Assembly: GCF_000005505.3 (NCBI RefSeq)
Contig: NC_016132.3
Span: 17,598,501-17,662,500 of the forward strand
DNA from: Brachypodium distachyon
Lineage: Eukaryota; Streptophyta; Magnoliopsida; Poales; Poaceae
Direction of reading: 5' to 3'
DNA: 64,000 bases
The position numbers were made by a program, and so were the translations under genes. A model generated the notes under the pieces. That model saw only the letters and a program-made list of their open reading frames with translations. It made no database searches and had not been told where the DNA came from. Each line of letters begins with the position of its first letter. Within the stretch, counting starts at the first letter, position 1. This document shows, piece after piece, positions 21,910 through 34,187 of this stretch.

Positions 21910-23820
21910 AGTAAGTGGCAACAGTTAACAAGCCAACAATGCTATGCTATACTCCCCTTTCGTCACAGATCACTGTCGTAGTACAGTAAATCGTATGGAC
22001 GATTCAACGTACTCCACGCACGGGAAACAAGCAAACGGCCCGTCCCGTCTTTCCACTAATGGCACTACACCAGATTCACTGTTCCACGACGTACGGTAGG
22101 TACCGCCCGTACGTCGTGTGCCCTCGCCCACACAAAAAGGCTGGATCCTGTAGTATACTGGTACGTACTCAGTGCTGGACTGACGGACGTAATATATATT
22201 TGCAACTTTTAACCGCGATTTAGAGAATTTTTTTACCACGTGCCAATTGCGCTAGTGAAAGGACGGCTCGATCAGGCTATCCTCGTCTTCTCTGAACAGT
22301 ACGTGTGTGACCCTGACCGACCGGCCGACTGACTGGATGGCTGGCTGACGTCTCACCATTATTGGCCGCGTAACGTACGTACGTACTGGGGCACGGTGAA
22401 ATCGGTCGGTCGCGCATGGCAAATTTAGGGCGTCCTTCCCCGGCCCTGCGCTCCGAGGTCTAGCCACGTGCATACTGGCTACACGCCTAGCTAGTTATCT
22501 ACGCTTCCGATCCCATCCATCACCGTCAGATTTCCCTTGTCGAAATTCCGTTCATGTCCGATTTGACGTTTCCCCTGTTTTAGTACTGCACGAGAACATG
22601 TGTAGTCAGCAGCCACTGCTCGGGAACAAGACCAGTGCGGTGTGTATATATCCTCACAGATCACGGCCTCACACAGTGACACGGCACTTGAAAATCAAAC
22701 ACCAAAAAGCGTGTGGTTCATGTCGGTATATACATACCGGCCGGCAAAAGGTTGTGCGCGCCCGGGCGGCCATGGCCGGCCAGGAAGGGGCCAGGGCCAG
22801 GCCGGCGCGTGTCTTGCGCTGCTTGTCGCCACGCCCTTTGCCCCGTTATTCCAAAGCAAGCAAACGCACGCATCTTGGTCTTGCATGCGCGCGTTGCGTG
22901 CGAAGCAACATATATTCACCGGCGTGTGTTGCGTAGCATTGTGTGGGAGCCGGCCGGCAACCCGGCAGGCCGGGCTTTAACGAGAGCCAGCCGGGGCCTG
23001 CTGCGAGATGGTTTCCGGACGGATTTTACCGACGAACGAGATGGCGCCATCTTGGCCGCGTGCTAGCTAGCACATCCATGTGTGCGACAGCCCTTCGGCG
23101 TAAGCTGGGGATCAGTGTACGTACGCGTCGCCGACCGGCACCGGCAGCGAGGACGCCGAGAGGCCGGCGACAGGGGCGAGGACTTTTGCAGTGTGTTTTT
23201 GCCTCAAAGGACATAGATAAAACAAGAGCAGCATCAGACACAAGGACAAAGGCTAAGGTTATAAAGCACGCCTGCCCACGACGTACGCCTTCTGCACAGG
23301 GAGCTAATCCGTGACAATAGAAATAAATTCACATCTGCAGCATTATATTAGGCACAAGCAATACAGTAGGGATAGTAGGTTTGTGTCTCCTCGCCGGATG
23401 GTTGGTTTTCCAAAGAAGGTTTTTAAGAGATGCAAAAACATTGACATTTCTGGGCTGAGTCGCACCATTTATGCAAACCGCAAAAAGGAAAACCGTATGT
23501 CATGTGCTATAAATTCTTCTGATTGTTACATAAAACATGCTATCAATAAAAAGTACAGAGCACGCATGACTCGGCCAGATTGAACCATCGGTAGAAATGG
23601 AGGGCACATTGGACAGGGAAAGACTCAAGAAACAAAAGAACAAATGCAAGCAATTCGAGAACAGATCGCTTAGAACACACCTCATACACTACACAATTAA
23701 ATTTCCTAATTACATCGAACATGGAGAATCATATTTGTAAACTGTACAAACATCTATAGCATGTTCCTTGAACATCTATAACATGTTCGCGATCTAGAGC
23801 TTAGAGATATTTCGTGACTA

Positions 23821-23902
23821 ATCCCTCCGTTTCATAAAGATTAGCGCGGCTTTGAACTAGCTCTAGTACAAAGCTGTGCCAATCTTTATGAAACGGAGAG
23901 AG
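23821..23902. mobile_element. Stowaway-type MITE (82 bp)
   Basis: Left arm ATCCCTCCGTTTCATAAAGA pairs with right arm TCTTTATGAAACGGAGAGAG, with TA on both sides. The inner arms (TTGAACTAG, CTAGTACAA) also pair. Confidence 0.9.
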
Positions 23903-24141
23903 TACTAAAATAGGCAATTATGATAGATCTAGGGGGCACAAATTAATTCCTGGATGGATAAAGTTTTAAATTTTATTTATATGTATATGTGACTCACGGT
24001 TTATTAGGAGGCTTTCATTCCAAAGGGCAATGTCTCGTACCTCTTTTTGTTATCGGGTAAATGTCTCAAACCTCTTGTAGTAATTCTAAAGGGCAATATC
24101 TCAAACCACTTGTAGTAATGCTTGTACATGGATGAGCTAAT

Positions 24142-24297
24142 TAGTCTAAAACATAACTATGTGTCATGCGTACCTTGATAGATGAGAGCTTGGAAATGGC
24201 CTCTGTTTTCGTTTTCTCACTGCCTAGTCTAAACCATAAAGTTGTAACTGTGGGTCATACGTACCTTGAGAGATGAGAGCTTGGATTTGTTTTTCAA
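24142..24297. repeat. Imperfect ~85-bp tandem duplication
   Basis: TAGTCTAAA...GTCATGCGTACCTTGATAGATGAG from 24142 is followed by TAGTCTAAA...GTCATACGTACCTTGAGAGATGAG from 24225. A further repeated motif, AAAGGGCAAT, occurs at about 24023 and 24089. Confidence 0.65.
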
Positions 24298-24599
24298 GCG
24301 ATGCAAGCGAGTGAAGTGACCTTTTTTTTAGAGGAGTGAGTGAAGTGACCTATGTAGTATACCCTTACTTTATAGTGAACAGCCCATCTTACTTTGGTGT
24401 GAGAGGGTAATCGTTGGTCCAATAACCGGAATGGTTTGCGCTAAAAGATCCGTAATGTCTGTTGGTCCATGATCCATTGTACATGGGCTTGGGCCTCTTA
24501 CATAATCGTGGAAACCTCAGTATCCGAGAAAAAACATCGGTCGGACAAGAAAATGCTGGAGTTCTTGGACGGCGTCGGCCCGCCAATGAGGTGGAACTC

Positions 24600-25522
24600 A
24601 ATTTTTTTAGAAATACAGGGGATTCCTCCGGCCCCATTTTATTAACGAGACCAACAGTCGTCCGAAATCAAATATTCAGTGATATCATCCGGCCACACAG
24701 TGCCAAAAAACAGAAAATGAAAACAGATGACAGCAGAATAACTGCCCACAAGGGAGGGAGACAATTCCTGTCAATCTCATACTTGGTATGTGTCGAGGGA
24801 CCAAGTAGTCGACAGCTAATGGCGCAGTTCCTCCACAGTCCAGCACTCTCCACGCGGTGCTAACGCCAAGCAATCCGAAGCAGCTCGCTCTGCCTGCGCT
24901 CCATAGCGCGAATGAACTGTTCCAATTCCAGCGAGCACTTCTCTCTGCAGAGGATCTTCCATTTCCTGCACGGTGCAATCGCCCCGTTCCACAGCTCCTG
25001 GGCGTTTCTCCACTGTTTTCCTTGAAAACAAATAGCGTTGCGATAAGGCCAGATAGTCCAGAGGATAGCAGTAGAAACAATATCATGAGCAGCATGACGA
25101 TTAGTACTAATCCACCACCTCCCAACAGATTCAAAATCAGACCCAATAGTGATACCCAAGATATCAGATATTAAGTTCCAGGTAAGTTTGGAAACAACAC
25201 AGTCAAAGAATAAGTGGGAGATTGATTCCTGCTCCCCACAGAAGACACAAGTGGGGTCATCCACATGCCGGCGCTTCGCCAAATTATTCCTTGTGAGAAA
25301 CTTATTATAGGTAAGAAGCCAAAAAAAACATGAATCTTGGGGGGAATAGTAATGTTCCACATCACTGGGGTGGGGTATATGTTCTCTGAATGCCCCTATT
25401 ATTTACAAATGCATAGAAAGATTTAACAGTATAGACCTCATATGGATGAAACATCCAAATGGGAGCATCATGTTCAGAATTAAGATGAAGACTGTGAACT
25501 ATATCTTCTAGAGGTAGAACCC
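24600..25522 (-). pseudogene. 5'-truncated LINE with zinc-knuckle (zf-RVT) domain and poly(A) end
   Basis: On the minus strand the region reads as the end of a plant LINE polyprotein. From 25522, WVLPLEDIVHSLHLN and SFYAFVNNRG appear, then a shift at a stop near 25370, then MWNITIPPKIHVF, a second shift in a run of T/A near 25325, then FLTRNNLAKRRHV. The zinc-knuckle pattern C-x-x-C-x(7)-H-x-F-x-x-C (CVFCGEQESISHLFFDC) is intact. A 3' UTR follows, and the element ends in a run of seven A bases (24602-24608 on the plus strand as T). The 5' end is missing, as is common for LINEs. Confidence 0.88.
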
Positions 25523-26500
25523 AATTGGGCTGTTTTCGTCGTCTGCACGCGCAGCATCCGGGCCGCTGGTTGTACCGGCTGCGACCATCTCATAGCTCTC
25601 AAGCCTGGATAATATGTGCCGCAATCTCATAGCTCTCAAAGTCTCAAGCTGGATCCCGACTCCTTCCGCCGTGTGGCCGACTGCCAACACCTAACCGGGC
25701 CGCCGCACTTCCGCCAGGCACCCGCGGCACTTATCGTGGCATAGACCTTCACGGCCCACCTTGCCTTATCAGCCCACACTGCCTACTACGTCCGGACGAG
25801 CCCGCGACCGACGGCCCGTCCATCTAGCCGGAAATCCCCATTGCCACCGAACACAGCGCCCGAGGCCACCAAAGACTCGGTGCGGTCTACTATGCGGGGT
25901 TCGCGCCTGCGCCGCGCCAAAGGCCACCGGCTCCGCGTGCCCAATCGCGTCTGATCCCGTTGCGGCTCCCAAAGATATATCATCAATCAGACACAGTATC
26001 GCGGCTCGTGAGGCTTTCCTGCGTCGGTGTCGGCGTGTTTCGCTCCAGATGCCAGACAAAGAGTCCAGATCAAACTTGGGACTCCCTGGGGCAGCTCTTC
26101 CCCACGCCACCACCATCAAAAACATCCGTCCAAGATCCATGTGCGCAGGCGCAGCGCCGCACCAAAAAAAGCTCCAAAACAAATCGCAGACCATGAGCAC
26201 GGCGTGTCATCATGCGGAACGTGACAGGCGCCGAGCGCAAAGACAACAATGCGTCACGCCATAGAATGCTATAGACCGGACGAGCGGCCACCAAGACCGA
26301 CACGAGGCAACAACAGACAAATGAAGAGCAAAGCAACAAACACATAATTATGTCTTCAGAACACCACCGGTACGAAAAAAGAATCCTCTAGATCTCCAAC
26401 TCTACCACGAACACTCTAGCGTCGCGCGTCGCGCCAGTACAGACACCACATGGTGGGCATGGCACGGAGAGAGGGCGAAGATAGATGTCAGTTTAATAGT
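25523..26500. other. GC-rich intergenic segment, possibly retroelement-derived
   Basis: Overlapping frames on both strands (for example 25769-26200 minus and 25761-26264 plus) show no known domain. The composition and the many short frames resemble untranslated or degenerate parts of grass non-LTR elements, but no clear diagnostic motif was found. Confidence 0.3.
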
Positions 26501-26687
26501 AGCAGTACTCCAGTAGGTAATAGACACTAGCTAATTGCTACGGCTTGCTACCAGTACCCGACCGACGATCAAAACGCCGGAAAAGGCGAGCAGGACGAAG
26601 GCCGGAAATACACCGGGGCGCGCCCACCACCCGGCCCGGATCCGGCATCGTCGTCGTCGTCCCAGCGGAGGAAGAGTTGTGACTCGA

Positions 26688-28331
26688 TCAGACGAAGTGG
26701 AGGAAGAGCGGCGCGGCAGCTGCCACGAGGAGTCCAGCGGCGGCCACGTGGTGCCCCACGACGGCAGCGTTGTAGTCGGTGTTCATGCCGCCTGACGGGC
26801 CATACGCGCCGGCGCCGAACGGGCTTCCTGGCATCCCTGTGGTCGTCGAGCCCGGAGGAGCGAGCACCGTGCCAGCGCCAGTGCCGGTGCCCATGCCGCC
26901 GCCGGTGCTGGTTCCAGTGCCAGTGCCGGCGCCCATGCCGCCGCCGGTGCCTGTTCCGACGCCCGTTCCGGTGCCGGTGCCCATGCCGCCGCCTGTCCCG
27001 GCGCCTACGCCGCTGCAACAAAAAACCAAAACCATACATTCATTTGCACGGCGAAACACTTAGAAATGTCATGCTTAGACTGGAGAAAGCGGCTTCGAAT
27101 CTAAGTACATTGTATAATGCAGGTACGTTGATGCTGATGCACTCGCCCAAGTTCAATGTACTTTGAACGGGTGGCACAGCTTCGTTCATTCGCTAAAGAC
27201 GGCCCTTTAAAGCTCGGACTAAGAAAGATCCGATTCAGACACCTTTTATCTCACATGGGCAAAGCAAACAACTCACTACGCAATGCAACAACATCCAGCT
27301 GCTGCTAGAGTGTACCACTAGTACAGCTTTGTGTGTCCGGTAATATTCGTCAATATACCACTCAAACTAGTGGGCATAGCATATCATCATCCCTTCCACG
27401 AATATACTTTTAACAGCTTCTGCCAAAGATTTTACGAACTGAAGCGTGACACGAGCCGGTGCGTCTCGGTGCTTACAAGAAGAGCTTTGGAATGGAAAGG
27501 CTTCGGTTAATTAAATATCTATGTGGTTGTTCATGTAAAGAATCTAGATTTACCGCACAACAATCCGATTAAACTATGCGAAATGACCGGACTCTGGTCG
27601 AGAGCAGTCAGTCAGTCAGAACCCATACTGCTTAAGATAATCTACTTCCAAGATTCAAGTACTCTAAACCAGGAATATAATAAATCCCCATGTACTACTA
27701 CTGGTAAAACAGACTGATTTACTAGCATGTTCCAAGGATAGATGGGATGTGGAGTGCTAGTATTTTATTAGTACCTGGCGCTGGCGGGGTACTTGCAGGA
27801 GCCGCTGCTGGGGTCGGTGGTGGAGAGGGTGGCGACGCCGGTGAAGTCGCAGGTGGCGCCGATGGCGGCGTTCTTCTGGTAGTAGCTGTTGCAGGCGTAG
27901 GAGCAGTGGGCCACCACGGAGACCGGGCCGTAGCAGGCCCCGTTGGGCCCGATCTGGGAGCAGTCCACCTTGCTGCACGCGTAGTCGATGGCCTTCTGCA
28001 TCGCCACCGGGTTCGCGTCCGACCGGCACAGGCAGAACGCCGCATCTGCTCTCAAAGGGAAAAGAAACCGGTCAGCTCAAATCGGCCGTCAAATGTTCCT
28101 CTGGAGAGTGAATCTTTGTTGTAAATCCAGGCCGACAGATTTAGATAAATAAGCTGCGAGGAGAACATCCAAGGACTGCCCCATGGCAAGAAGATTTAGG
28201 CATTTTTGGTACAGAGCAAGAAGATTGGGGGCGCTGCTATTTTTCGGGCAAAGCCGGGAGATTGGGGGCTCACCTGAGCGCGTGAACATGCCGAGCAAGA
28301 GCATGAGGAGCAGAGGAACCGCCATCGCCAT
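26688..28331 (-). CDS. X8-domain GPI-anchored protein, plasmodesmata callose-binding (PDCB) type
   Basis: Three exons on the minus strand: 28331-28274, 28045-27775 and 27012-26688, joined by GTGAGC/GCAG and GTACTA/TGCAG sites. The product is 217 residues. Exon 1 gives a signal peptide (MAMAVPLLLMLLLGMF). Exon 2 is a complete X8 domain (about 20-105) from FCLCRSD, with YACSKVDCSQIGPNGACYGP and HCSYACNSYYQ, and the Cys pattern of the family. Exon 3 encodes a Gly/Thr repeat region (GTGTGGGMG units) and a hydrophobic C-terminal tail (AAAGLLVAAAAPLFLHFV), the signal for a GPI anchor. X8-GPI proteins bind callose, and PDCB members sit at plasmodesmata; that this one does so is inference. The start was chosen as the first ATG of the hydrophobic leader; an upstream in-frame open stretch lacks a better start. 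Confidence 0.9.
26860..27010 (-). repeat. In-frame Gly/Thr coding minisatellite of the X8 protein
   Basis: Repeated GGCACCGGC and GGCGGCATGGGC units (seen as GCCGGTGCC and CATGCCGCC on the plus strand) form a coding repeat that is likely variable in length between alleles. Confidence 0.75.
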
Positions 28332-29409
28332 GGACGCAAAAGCAGCAAGACTCACTCCGGACTGAGCTCCGAGCACCGGGAAGAGGGTAGCTAGCTCGGC
28401 GCTTGTGTTGGGAAGGGGGTAAAGGGGAGAATGGGGGTTCTGTTCAGTGTGGCCGCGTTCCACCGGTGCGGACCCTTTTATCGGCGAGCACCGACCACGC
28501 AGACACGCATCGAGCCGTTCGTTCCTTCCCCTTCAGAAGAACAAAAAAAAAATCTCCCTTTTCTCGTTTTCTCTGGACACAGCGGCGTGCCCGTGGCCGT
28601 GTGCAGCAGTGTCCGTCCGTCCGTCCCTTGGGCCGAGGAGCCGCAGGCCCGCAGGCAGCAGCAGAGGAGGCCATGCCATTGCCACTGCACCCTGGTGCCA
28701 GACCTGCTGCCGTGTCCGCATCCGCATCCGCATGCCAACGGCTCTTTTTATTTTTCCGCTGTGGTAGCCGCAAGGCGCAAGCGGCCGGGGGCAGATGAGT
28801 CATCGCCTCTCGTGCAAAGGCGTGCCACTGCCAAGCCCGCTCTGGGCCGCGCTGTCCTGCTTTGGCGCGGCATGGCATGGGAGGGAAAACTGTGGGAGCC
28901 AGGCAGCCAGCCGATGCACTGTGTTCTCTCGGGTTGGCAGCTCCACGCCTTTTCCTTTTTTTCGTGCCGCTTTCTGCGCCAAGCTGCTGTTCTGCCGATG
29001 GACGTGGTGGATTAACGGTCGGATTGTACTACTTTTATTTTTCTTTTCTTTTGCTCCTCCTAGGTTTTTTCATTGCGTAAAGCAATAGTACATGGCTTGA
29101 CGTATAAACTTTTTTGTGAGTGCTTTTTATGGCCTTTTGTTTTCTTGTACGACAGGGTGGTGCTCACATGGGATCTAAGTTGATTAGGATGGGTTATGGG
29201 CATATTTGTCACTCTAAAATCTAAATAAGACATGGTTTTTGCTTTTTCGTGTACTATCTCAGCGGCGAGATGTGAAAAGCAAAAAAGTGTATACAAACCT
29301 AAATACCAGACTTGTATTTATGAGGAATCAATTTTGTGGACACGCATGGCTTGCACAAGGAAGTTGCATGTAGGTAAAATGGTATGGCCAGGAATATATC
29401 TTGGGGGGA
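28332..29409. other. Promoter side of the X8 gene and intergenic DNA
   Basis: 28332-28900 is GC-rich and gives overlapping frames on both strands with no family match. 28900-29400 is AT-rich with nothing recognised. Confidence 0.35.
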
Positions 29410-29790
29410 GAGTTGTTTCTTTTCCGAAAAGGATCACCGATCTATTAATAATCATCCACGGCGGTATAAATAGCTCTAAAAGTAATTAAAAATACAAATA
29501 GGTCATTGAACTACCTAGCGACGACACAAAGTACTAGAACGATCTGAAGGCGGGCCACCGTTTTTGCCCCTCCATCACCAGAGCCAGACAGAGCTTGCCA
29601 AAAGAGAGCTTCTGATGGTAGACGGTGGTGGTCGTCGTACTAAGACCCCAAAGAGCCATCGCACCAGAGCAGCAAGCTTCGTCAAAGATTATATCGAAAG
29701 AGTCAGATCTGAAACCATATGAACAAAACCGAAAGACGATCGAAACCCAAGAGAGAGTTTTTATATTCGATCAAGGAATAAGGGAATTAC
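29410..29790 (-). mobile_element. Degenerate retroposon-like dispersed repeat
   Basis: The stretch starting TTTCTTTTCCGAAAAGGATC and running through ATCTATTAATAATCATCCAC, CTACCTAGCGACGAC and CACCAGAGCAGCAA resembles a common Pooideae dispersed repeat whose T-rich start is the complement of a poly(A) tail. Recognition is from general familiarity with grass repeats; family name and boundaries are not known. Confidence 0.4.
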
Positions 29791-30752
29791 ACTCGGTGTT
29801 CAGCATGCCAGAAGCTCACCCAGGCCTGAACCCAACCAAACGGTTGTCCTCCCATCATGCCTAGCAACATCAGTTAAACTGTGACCCGGCCTTCCATCTT
29901 GCACTAACCTCTAGACCTCCTCGACAAGAAACATGTATGCTGATCGATTCTTTTCCTTCACAGTCGCCATGGGCAAAGCCTGATCGGAAGCCTTAGAGCC
30001 GTTGGATTAAGATCTAAACGACATCTTCACTCAATGCTAACGCGCTGGCTAATCTCTAACTATAAATCAGGTGACTTCTCAATTGCATTCCTGTTTTAAT
30101 AAACCACACACGGTCGTGAATGATGTGATGTTTTGATCGATGTTTTTATGGATGATATTGTAGGTAAGTGCAACATATAGCATGCTACTATGCTTAAAAA
30201 AATAGAACTCATGAGATATATTCTATAGATTCATAGGACATCACATAAACTCAATATTGATCTTGAAGGAGGACTTTGGTTCAAATTAATTGCACGAAAA
30301 AAATAGATAGCTTGTTAAACAATGAAATATTATGCTTCATTTGTAAAACTGGTTTAAGGTTAAAATTTTCACTATTACCCGCGACACGAAATGAAAAAAA
30401 GATGAAGAGAGAGCAAGAGACACTTTTTTTCTTTTTGTGAGAGACAATTCTTTTTTGACATTCTTTTCAGCGGAATGGATAAGTTTCATCGGATAGTTTT
30501 GGTGGACCTATTGCTGAATATGGGCTTTCACACAAAGCTGCAAAGATGGCCTAATTGAACTCGTGGGCTTTCAACCCACACAGAAGGGATAAGTTCAACC
30601 ACATGCTGTAGCACATTAGCAGGCCATCAACCCACCGAAGCTCTGTCATCTATACTGGGCACACGGCGCACGGTGTTCCACTCGAGCCCAACCCATCGTG
30701 TATTCGTGTCCCTCCCCGTTCCGAATTCGCGGACGCGCAAGGTCTCGGGGAC
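29791..30752. other. Intergenic, AT-rich, up to the EAF7-like promoter
   Basis: No coding signal. It contains a copy of the CCGTTGGATTAAGATCTAAA motif near 29999, also seen at 7459-7510. The last 100 bases form the short promoter and leader of the EAF7-like gene. Confidence 0.35.
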
Positions 30753-33692
30753 ATGGAGGCGGCCGCCGACGAGGAGCAGGAGGGGCTGTCCGCGCAGGCA
30801 CCGCCTTCCTCAGCATCCTCCCTTCCCAAGGTGCCCCCGACTCACCCTACCCCATCCCTTCCCCTCTATAATTTCCACCTTCAGAGATGGCGTGTGGTTC
30901 GGTGGGGGCCTGATGTGTTCTCCTGGTATCGCAGGAGCAATCGCAGGTGGAGCTGGAGCTGAGGCTGCTTCAGGCTCTCGAGTTCTACCCTCCGTCCAAA
31001 CTGAAAGGTGGGTGAGATGTTTCGCCGTCCCCTCTCCTCTCCCCAGTGATAGCTTGTGTGCTAATGTAGTATACGGAACAGTTTAGGTTTTCCTTTCCTT
31101 TTTAGATCGACCGGAAATTGTAGACACGCTGTTCTGTTTCAAAATCTCAGTGATGCATATATCTAATTCGGTGACCGTGACTTGATTGTATCATATTACT
31201 CCCTCGATTTCACAAAGGTTGGCGTATTTTGTTTCGCTAAGACAAGATTTTGACCAAGAATTACACTATTAATATGTAACATATATGATACAAAATCATG
31301 ATTATTAGAAAGAACTTTTAAAGACAAATCTATTGATATAAATTTCATGTATGTAAAAACATATATTAATAAAGTTATCATTGGCCAAAGTCTTGTCTTA
31401 ACGAAACAAAATATGCCAACCTTTGTGAAATGGAGGGAGTACATTGGTAGTTAGCTTTGCAATCATAACTGGAGAAACTGAATTGCTAGTTTTGAGATTA
31501 CCTATACTGAGGACAATAACACCAACCGAGGAAATCCATGGTCGAGCATCCATAGTACCACGTCCATGCTTATGATGAAATTGGTGTTCAATGCTACAAG
31601 CTTTGCAACTATGTATGTAGGCACCTGGTAGAAATATCAAGTCAGCTGATTTCATGTCTATGGTAGGAATTATATGGTCAAGGTTTCAACTAAAGTAGTA
31701 TGACCGGGGTCTCTTCTTTATATTTTTATGTGAGAAAGATGGACCTGTGTGTGCCTCTACATGCCCCTATGGAGTATGTATTATTATACACAATTTCAGG
31801 TGAGCTGTGTGCCTCTGCAGGCTATGTTGTGTCATTTGCTTTTCTTTTGCGAAAAAAATAATCCAAAACAGCATTTAACTGGGTAGATTTTAAGTGTATC
31901 ATATAGCCCGTGGTTTAAAATTTCAGACCTCACCAAAATATCCGAAATTTCAGAAATTTTGGAAACCATTTCGGTATTGCTTGTAACAGATTTTATTGAT
32001 TTGATCAAATTGATATTTATTTTTAACATACACTGAATTTTATTTTATTTGGGGGGGGGGGGGGAGTATTTCGGTATGCACTAAAAATTTCAGAAATTTT
32101 GAACCCTGAGCCAACCATAAGCCGCCATTTATTTACTTGATAGTTCCACCGTAGATTTTTTTTCCTTGATGTGATGAAGATCCCAGTAATGAACAATCTA
32201 ATTGTGAAATGGCCTAGCATCAATTGCCAAGTTGAACAAGGACAGAGAATCACAGGGAACATGGCAAACATTGCTGAGTTAGTCGGCGTTTGCATAAATG
32301 CTTGTATTTCTGTAGCTAGCTATTGTTGCTCCTAACTAAGTTATCATCTTGTCGTCAATTAGCATGCATACAATGAATTTCATCATATCTTACTTCTTAC
32401 TGGTTATGATTTATAGTAAATTGATACTCACACGCTGTACTGTCCTTATTTGATGCTATATTTAGGAAATCTTATTTCGCTAACGGAAAGGAGTACATTA
32501 TTATGAAGGAATAGTACTTTACAACTTTCTGTAGGTAGAGAACCAAAGAAACCACGATGATTCCAACACCACTTTTCTTTTGTGTGGTTGGACTTGATTG
32601 CTCTTCAATAGATCCGATGGGGTTTTAATGGTTGGCTTGTAATTTATTTAGCATTTTATTGCAAACTATTATGGGGCCAGCAACCATGGTTGAAGGCAGT
32701 CATCATTGGATGACGGGGTAGGGCTGTATGCATAATTGGCATTGCACTTTTGGGAAGGGCATCCAAGTATGGCTGTTAAAGTTGTACGCAGCTAGCTCTA
32801 GTTGGCATTGATAATCAATCTATCTGTCTTACTGTGTCATGCTTCGGTGCTTTGAAGTAGAAAATATTGAGTATATTTTCTTGGAGCGCAATCAGATCTT
32901 TCACAAAAATAAAATTCATGCATGCTAGGATTTAAATTTCTAGGAGGAGCATTTTCCCTGTGTGATACTGGGAGCTAAATAGCACCCGAGAATAAAAATG
33001 AGGTGAGTGTGTGCTGTTCTTATCTTTATGTGTTATAACAGAATAATTAGGCCAAAATCAATCAAAAGCAAAATTGATCCTGTCTCCTGCCTAGGCTCAG
33101 GGATTATGGCAAACTGCAAGCACTCCTACATACAGCTTTTGAAATCTTTGCACGGAATGTCTTCTTTAATATGTATGCTAATCCTGGGTGCTCATATGTA
33201 GGCATTCATCGTCACTTTGTTCTCTATGGCCTCATGGAATACTTGAGAAAAAGGTGACCATATGAAAACTCTTCAATTTGCACTAATCATGAAATTTGTT
33301 GATTCTTGATATCTCGGCTGACAACCTATGAATTCTTCTCAGCCTTGACAGACAATTCTCTGCCGATGAAGTTCTGCAACTACTGGACCGCTTCTTCAAC
33401 CTAGAAATGCTGGTGATTTGAAAAACACCCATTTACCTTGGACTACTCTGTTACTTCTCCTTTAGCATTGCCATTGTTTTGCATGCAAGCTCTGACCATG
33501 AGGTTTGGGACTCGTAGATAGGTTTCCCATTATCTTCTGTTAGTTTCCCCGAGTCAGGATGAGATTTTTCACACACAGTTCGTTCGTTGGCGCAAAATGC
33601 AGAAACCAGACGACGATGAGAAGGACAGCTTCAGCCAAGCGGAATTCTCCTTGCCAGACAAGTTTTTCAAGAAGGAAAAGAAGGAAGAATGA
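30753..33692 (+). CDS. EAF7/MRGBP-like subunit of the NuA4 histone acetyltransferase
   Basis: Five exons: 30753-30830, 30935-31007, 33202-33253, 33343-33412 and 33603-33692, total 363 bases and 120 residues, with GT-AG sites and consistent phases. The protein has a short acidic, Ala-rich N-terminus (MEAAADEEQEG), then VELELRLLQALEFYPPSKLKGIHRHF, LMEYLRKSLDRQFSADEVLQ and a C-terminal PDKFFKKEKKEE. The pattern of an EAF7 (CT20) domain, with a central LLxAL, GIHRHF and a helical LxxLDRFFNL segment, fits the MRG-binding subunit that links the MRG protein to NuA4, a nuclear chromatin complex. Short length is normal for plant members. Intron 2 is 2.2 kb and contains a MITE. The assignment rests on family pattern, without a database check. 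Confidence 0.8.
31199..31439. mobile_element. Stowaway-type MITE in intron 2 of the EAF7-like gene
   Basis: Left arm CTCCCTCGATTTCACAAAGG pairs with right arm CCTTTGTGAAATGGAGGGAG, with TA at both edges. The inner arms (TTTTGTTTCGCTAAGACAAG and CTTGTCTTAACGAAACAAAA) extend the inverted repeat to about 50 bases. The centre is AT-rich, total 241 bp. Confidence 0.9.
31908..32108. mobile_element. Possible small inverted-repeat element with a 14-G run
   Basis: Left edge GTGGTTTAAAATTTC and right edge GAAATTTTGAACCCT are weak inverted repeats, with CCGAAATTTCAGAAATTT repeated inside. A run of 14 G bases lies at 32051-32064. It is inside intron 2 of the EAF7-like gene. Confidence 0.3.
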
Positions 33693-34187
33693 GAGCTAGC
33701 TCTGTTCTTTTGGGCGATTCCCCCTTGCAGGATGTAGTTCTTGACCCTGAAATCTCGTGCTGGAGTCTTTAGCGTTCAATGACTTGTATATACAGCCTTT
33801 TGTTGGTGGCTCGGGATTGCGCATCCAAGTTTCAGTCAACCGTGTATTTCTCTTCGATTCCTTTCAGTACTTTGTAATTTGTATGCAGTCTTCCGAACCG
33901 GATCGGGGGCACTGGCCTTGGCACGGGACACGCAATTCGCCGGACTTTGAAGGAACCCCCACCACGGTACCAGACCCGATGGATGGATAAACCCTTGGGC
34001 GTCAGAACCGACCCCACCAGTAAGCCACCGAGACCGCGGGCGGCACGACCGGCACCAGTGACGGGCACATGGGCATTCGCGCTTCCGCTCCAAAGCGCAT
34101 CTCCTTTCCCTTCACGATGCCGATGTGAGGTTTCCGCGCCGCCGCCGCCCTCCCGATCCCATCGCCTCACGCCTCGACGCGGGAAAA

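Larger units (their letters stand above)
20606..24599. other. Intergenic, repeat-rich, no gene supported
   Basis: AT-rich to about 21700, then GC-rich with many CGTACGTA palindromes (21700-23300), then AT-rich again. Frames of 60-123 codons at 22600-23300 lie in GC-rich DNA, overlap on both strands and show no known domain. Individual repeats are listed separately. Confidence 0.4.

Noticed and set aside
22598..23314. Three overlapping plus-strand frames of 112-123 codons
   Set aside because: GC-rich region with similarly long frames on both strands and no known domain or splice support.
30673..31086. 137-codon frame overlapping the EAF7-like exons 1 and 2
   Set aside because: It reads through intron 1 in another frame; the spliced EAF7-like product is better supported.
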